In this document: positions 61,350 to 64,000 of the stretch, piece after piece
Layout: each line of letters starts with the position of its first letter
How positions within the stretch are numbered: the stretch's first letter is position 1
Source of the DNA: Rhodamnia argentea
Taxonomy: Eukaryota; Streptophyta; Magnoliopsida; Myrtales; Myrtaceae
Assembly (NCBI RefSeq): GCF_020921035.1
Contig: NC_063152.1
Location: forward strand, 25,494,887-25,558,886
DNA length: 64,000 nucleotides
Direction: 5' to 3'
The notes under the pieces: model-generated
Told to the model about the DNA's origin: nothing
The model's database searches: none
Seen by the model: only the letters and a program-made list of their open reading frames with translations
Made by a program: the position numbers and the translations under genes

Positions 61350-64000
61350 ATGTCAACTATAGCACGAAGAGGAGTTCATTACTTGCATAAGCTAAATGCT
61401 GCAAATGTTCCCGCTGATTTGATTGAGAAAGGCCAAAATCGCGTGATAGATGCTTCCCTTACGCTGATTCGTGAGAGGGCGAAGCTAAAGGTATATGTTC
61501 TACATTGCTCATTTCTAACTTTTAGCTCTTGAAAGATGCTTTTTATAGGTTACTGGTAGCGTCAATGGTGATAGTGCTTGTTAATGTTTTCATTTGTTCG
61601 TGAGGTGACTTTGATAATGAGACCTGCTGGGATGGAAAGTGTCAAATTTGAGTTTTCTAGGGTGCAAGAAAACATTACATTCTAAACTTAAAAATAATTT
61701 TTCTGTAGGGAGAGCTTGTGCGAGCTTTAGGAGGTGCAAAAGCTTCATCATCTCTACTGGGAGTTCCTTTGGGGCATAACTCGTCGTTTCTTCAGGGACC
61801 TGCATTTGCACCCCCGCGTATAAGGGAAGCCATTTGGTGTGGTAGCACGAACTCGGCAACAGAAGAAGGTTATCATTGTTGTTTCATTGGATATGGGCTA
61901 TTGGTTTCGCTTGTTTGTACAAAATAAAATAACTTAACAATTTTTGTAATTGGTGCTTATGAAATTCATGGAAGTTCTTCCTATAATTGAAACAGCCACA
62001 AACACACACTGCCTTATATTGATCCTCGCATCAGTATAGGGGCATCTGATGCCCAAAATGACGAAAAAAATGCTGGACTGTAGCAAAGAACATTTCTTCC
62101 ATTCATAATGTGGAATAACACTTATCTCAGTTATTATTAGCAGCTAGTGATCTCTAGTCCTATAAAAACAAGAAAATAATCGTAATCTGATTGTGCACTT
62201 GTATCATCTAATGATAGAAAAAAACTTTTGTCAAACTTAATCTAATACATGATAACGTTTAGGTGTAAACACCTTACACTGTCACTGAGACTGTTCTGCT
62301 ATTTCAGGGAAAGAACTGAAAGATCCAAGGGTGTTAACTGATGTTGGCGACGCACCGGTTCAAGAAATTCGGGATTGTGGAGTAGATGATGATAGATTGA
62401 TGAATGTCATCAGTGAGTCAGTCAAATTAGTGATGGAAGAGGTAAGCAATTTTGTCTCCATTGAAGTTATCTGGATTCTTCTCTGTAGGAACCTTTTTAT
62501 TCACTCTGTTGCACTTGCATTATGCAGTTTCTCCTGTGGACACTTGCTTTCTGTAAGTTTGATGTGCCTTTTCACTTGACTTAGAAAAATAGCATTTTGG
62601 GGCTGCCAAGCTCGTGCTGTTCTGTGTGAGCAGAGATCTATAGCTTCTGATTGTTCCTCTTGCAGTGTTAGCTCTTGCCAACTTGTGATGCTGGCAAGCA
62701 ACATGAAAGAATCATACTATGAGTGATTGATCATATAACCTTTGATGAAATTGCGATAGCTAAAGAAATTAGATTTTGAAATCCACCTTCAAGCTTTGTT
62801 TCCATTTTCCTTGAGTTCACATACCACGAGACTTGGATTAATTGCCTCTTGTGTCAAATTTCACTCAAGTGCGGATTTGATTTTCTGAAACTGTTATTTT
62901 TCTTGATGGAAGCAATTTTATTTTGCACTCTCCAGCGATAGCCAATTTTCATAAAATTTCACTTCTAAATTGCAATCATAATGTTTTTCTGTAAGCTCAT
63001 CCAGAGTTTATGAACTTGTGTATTGTAAACTTAAAATCCCCTACTTTTGCACCACAAGATGGCTGTTAGGATGGCATCTGTACTATAGAGCAAATTGAGA
63101 TTCATGGAGGATCCTTGACCTTCCAATTGGTCCAGGTTACCGTAGAATTTTGGTGGTGTGTCTAATTTTCCTCAACTAAGTCTACATTTTGTTAGTCATC
63201 TTTCGTTTCTTTGCAGATTATAGCCCTTAACTAGATTATTATTCTAGTTAGTCATCTTTCACTTCTTTGTAGAAGATTGTTTTAGCAGTCTTGAGGTCAT
63301 TACCAATGCGCGATGAACTTCAAGATAGCATTTTCTGACCTACACGGGCAATCCTCTGAAATGGGCTAGTTGGTTATAACGACTATGCTTTCACAATTGG
63401 ATCGATGATGCTCTTTGACTTGCTGGAATAATATCATGAAGTACTTGGTTTCTAGTTTATTTTGCATAATTGTGGATGCCTATGTCTTGGGTAATGAGTT
63501 CTTTAGCGTGTATGCTAGGAGAGTTTGGAATTTGCTTATTTGTCTGTTTGATGGATGTCCTTTCTCCTTTGTCGGTGGAACACGCTCACTGAGGTGAAAC
63601 TTCGGCTGTATTATTTTCCCTTTTCAACATAATCTTGGCCACACTGAAAAATTCAATTGGCTTGGCAATTTATGTTTTTATCATGAGATAGCACTTTAGG
63701 TAGTTATGATGACATTACTGATCTGATTTCTTCTGCTCCTGATATTTTAGGATCCACTAAGGCCGTTAGTTTTAGGTGGTGACCACTCAATATCATATCC
63801 GGTTGTCCGAGCAGTTTCTGAGAAGCTTGGGGGACCTGTGGATATCCTACATTTGGATGCCCATCCTGATATTTACCATGCTTTCGAAGGAAATAAATAC
63901 TCTCACGCGTCTTCTTTTGCCCGAATTATGGAGGGTGGCCATGCACGACGTCTTTTGCAGGTATTGCTTTTGCAATGCATACTATCCTCCGTATTAAAGT
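61350..64000 (+). CDS. ARGAH: Arginase, mitochondrial, 5' part
   Basis: Hydrolyses arginine to ornithine and urea, usually in plant mitochondria, releasing seed-storage nitrogen and supplying polyamine and proline synthesis. Visible coding exons: 61350-61490, 61709-61868, 62308-62441 and 63751-63960, all in phase, giving 215 codons. A GTATTG donor starts the next intron at the edge. The N-terminus MSTIARRGVHYLHKLNAANV is a plausible mitochondrial presequence. Plant-arginase blocks follow: IEKGQNRVIDASLTLIRERA, LGGAKASSSLLGVPLGHNSS, GPAFAPPRIREAIWCGSTNS, and DVGDAPVQEIRDCGVDDDR. Manganese ligands are visible: His157 in GGDHS, then Asp181, His183 and Asp185 in LHLDAHPD. The substrate loop ends in KYSHASSFARIMEG. 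Plant arginases are about 340 aa, so roughly the last third, with the DVD ligand motif, lies beyond the window. Confidence 0.96.

Noticed and set aside
1..64000. CRISPR array, bacterial operon or viral insertion
   Set aside because: No regularly spaced short repeats, no bacterial gene arrangement and no viral protein motifs were seen on either strand.

Overview
The window is nuclear DNA from a flowering plant, most likely a eudicot. The genes have many short exons joined by clear GT-AG introns. Their products belong to plant families close to known Arabidopsis proteins, intergenic DNA is AT-rich with many short inverted-repeat transposons, and (CT)n tracts sit near transcription starts. The species cannot be fixed from the sequence alone. 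No bacterial operon, CRISPR array, rRNA gene or convincing tRNA gene was seen.

Layout. Left edge: 5' part of a DFR/cinnamoyl-CoA-reductase-like SDR on the minus strand (1-1197). Then 7 kb of repeats. 8321-12728 (+): DHHC S-acyltransferase, 7 exons, 307 aa. 15952-18695 (+): MLF/Mlf1-interacting-protein-like protein, 6 coding exons, 313 aa. 20107-26213 (-): DUF1365 protein, 5 exons, with an apparent frameshift in exon 1 and a MULE-like insertion in its last intron. 26.2-32.5 kb: stacked inverted-repeat elements and a direct duplication. 32619-33431 (+): DUF1442 protein. 34174-36686 (-): LRR receptor-like pseudokinase, 681 aa. 37-44 kb: a SINE, LTR-retrotransposon primer-site remnants and foldback elements. 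44145-49274 (-): Golgi-type glycosyltransferase-like protein, 7 coding exons, 385 aa. 55695-57305 (+): Ycf20-like chloroplast protein, 200 aa, with a probable hAT insertion in its 5' UTR intron. 61350 to the right edge (+): arginase, cut by the window end.

The genes do not form a pathway or cluster; this is an ordinary euchromatic neighbourhood. Most coding exon boundaries were fixed by splice sites plus continuous reading phase, and every complete gene except DUF1365 closes in frame. The most notable signals are the broken phase in the DUF1365 gene, the MULE and hAT insertions with perfect target-site duplications, the loss of catalytic motifs in the LRR kinase, and several foldback repeat families that share a GC-rich core between AT-rich arms.
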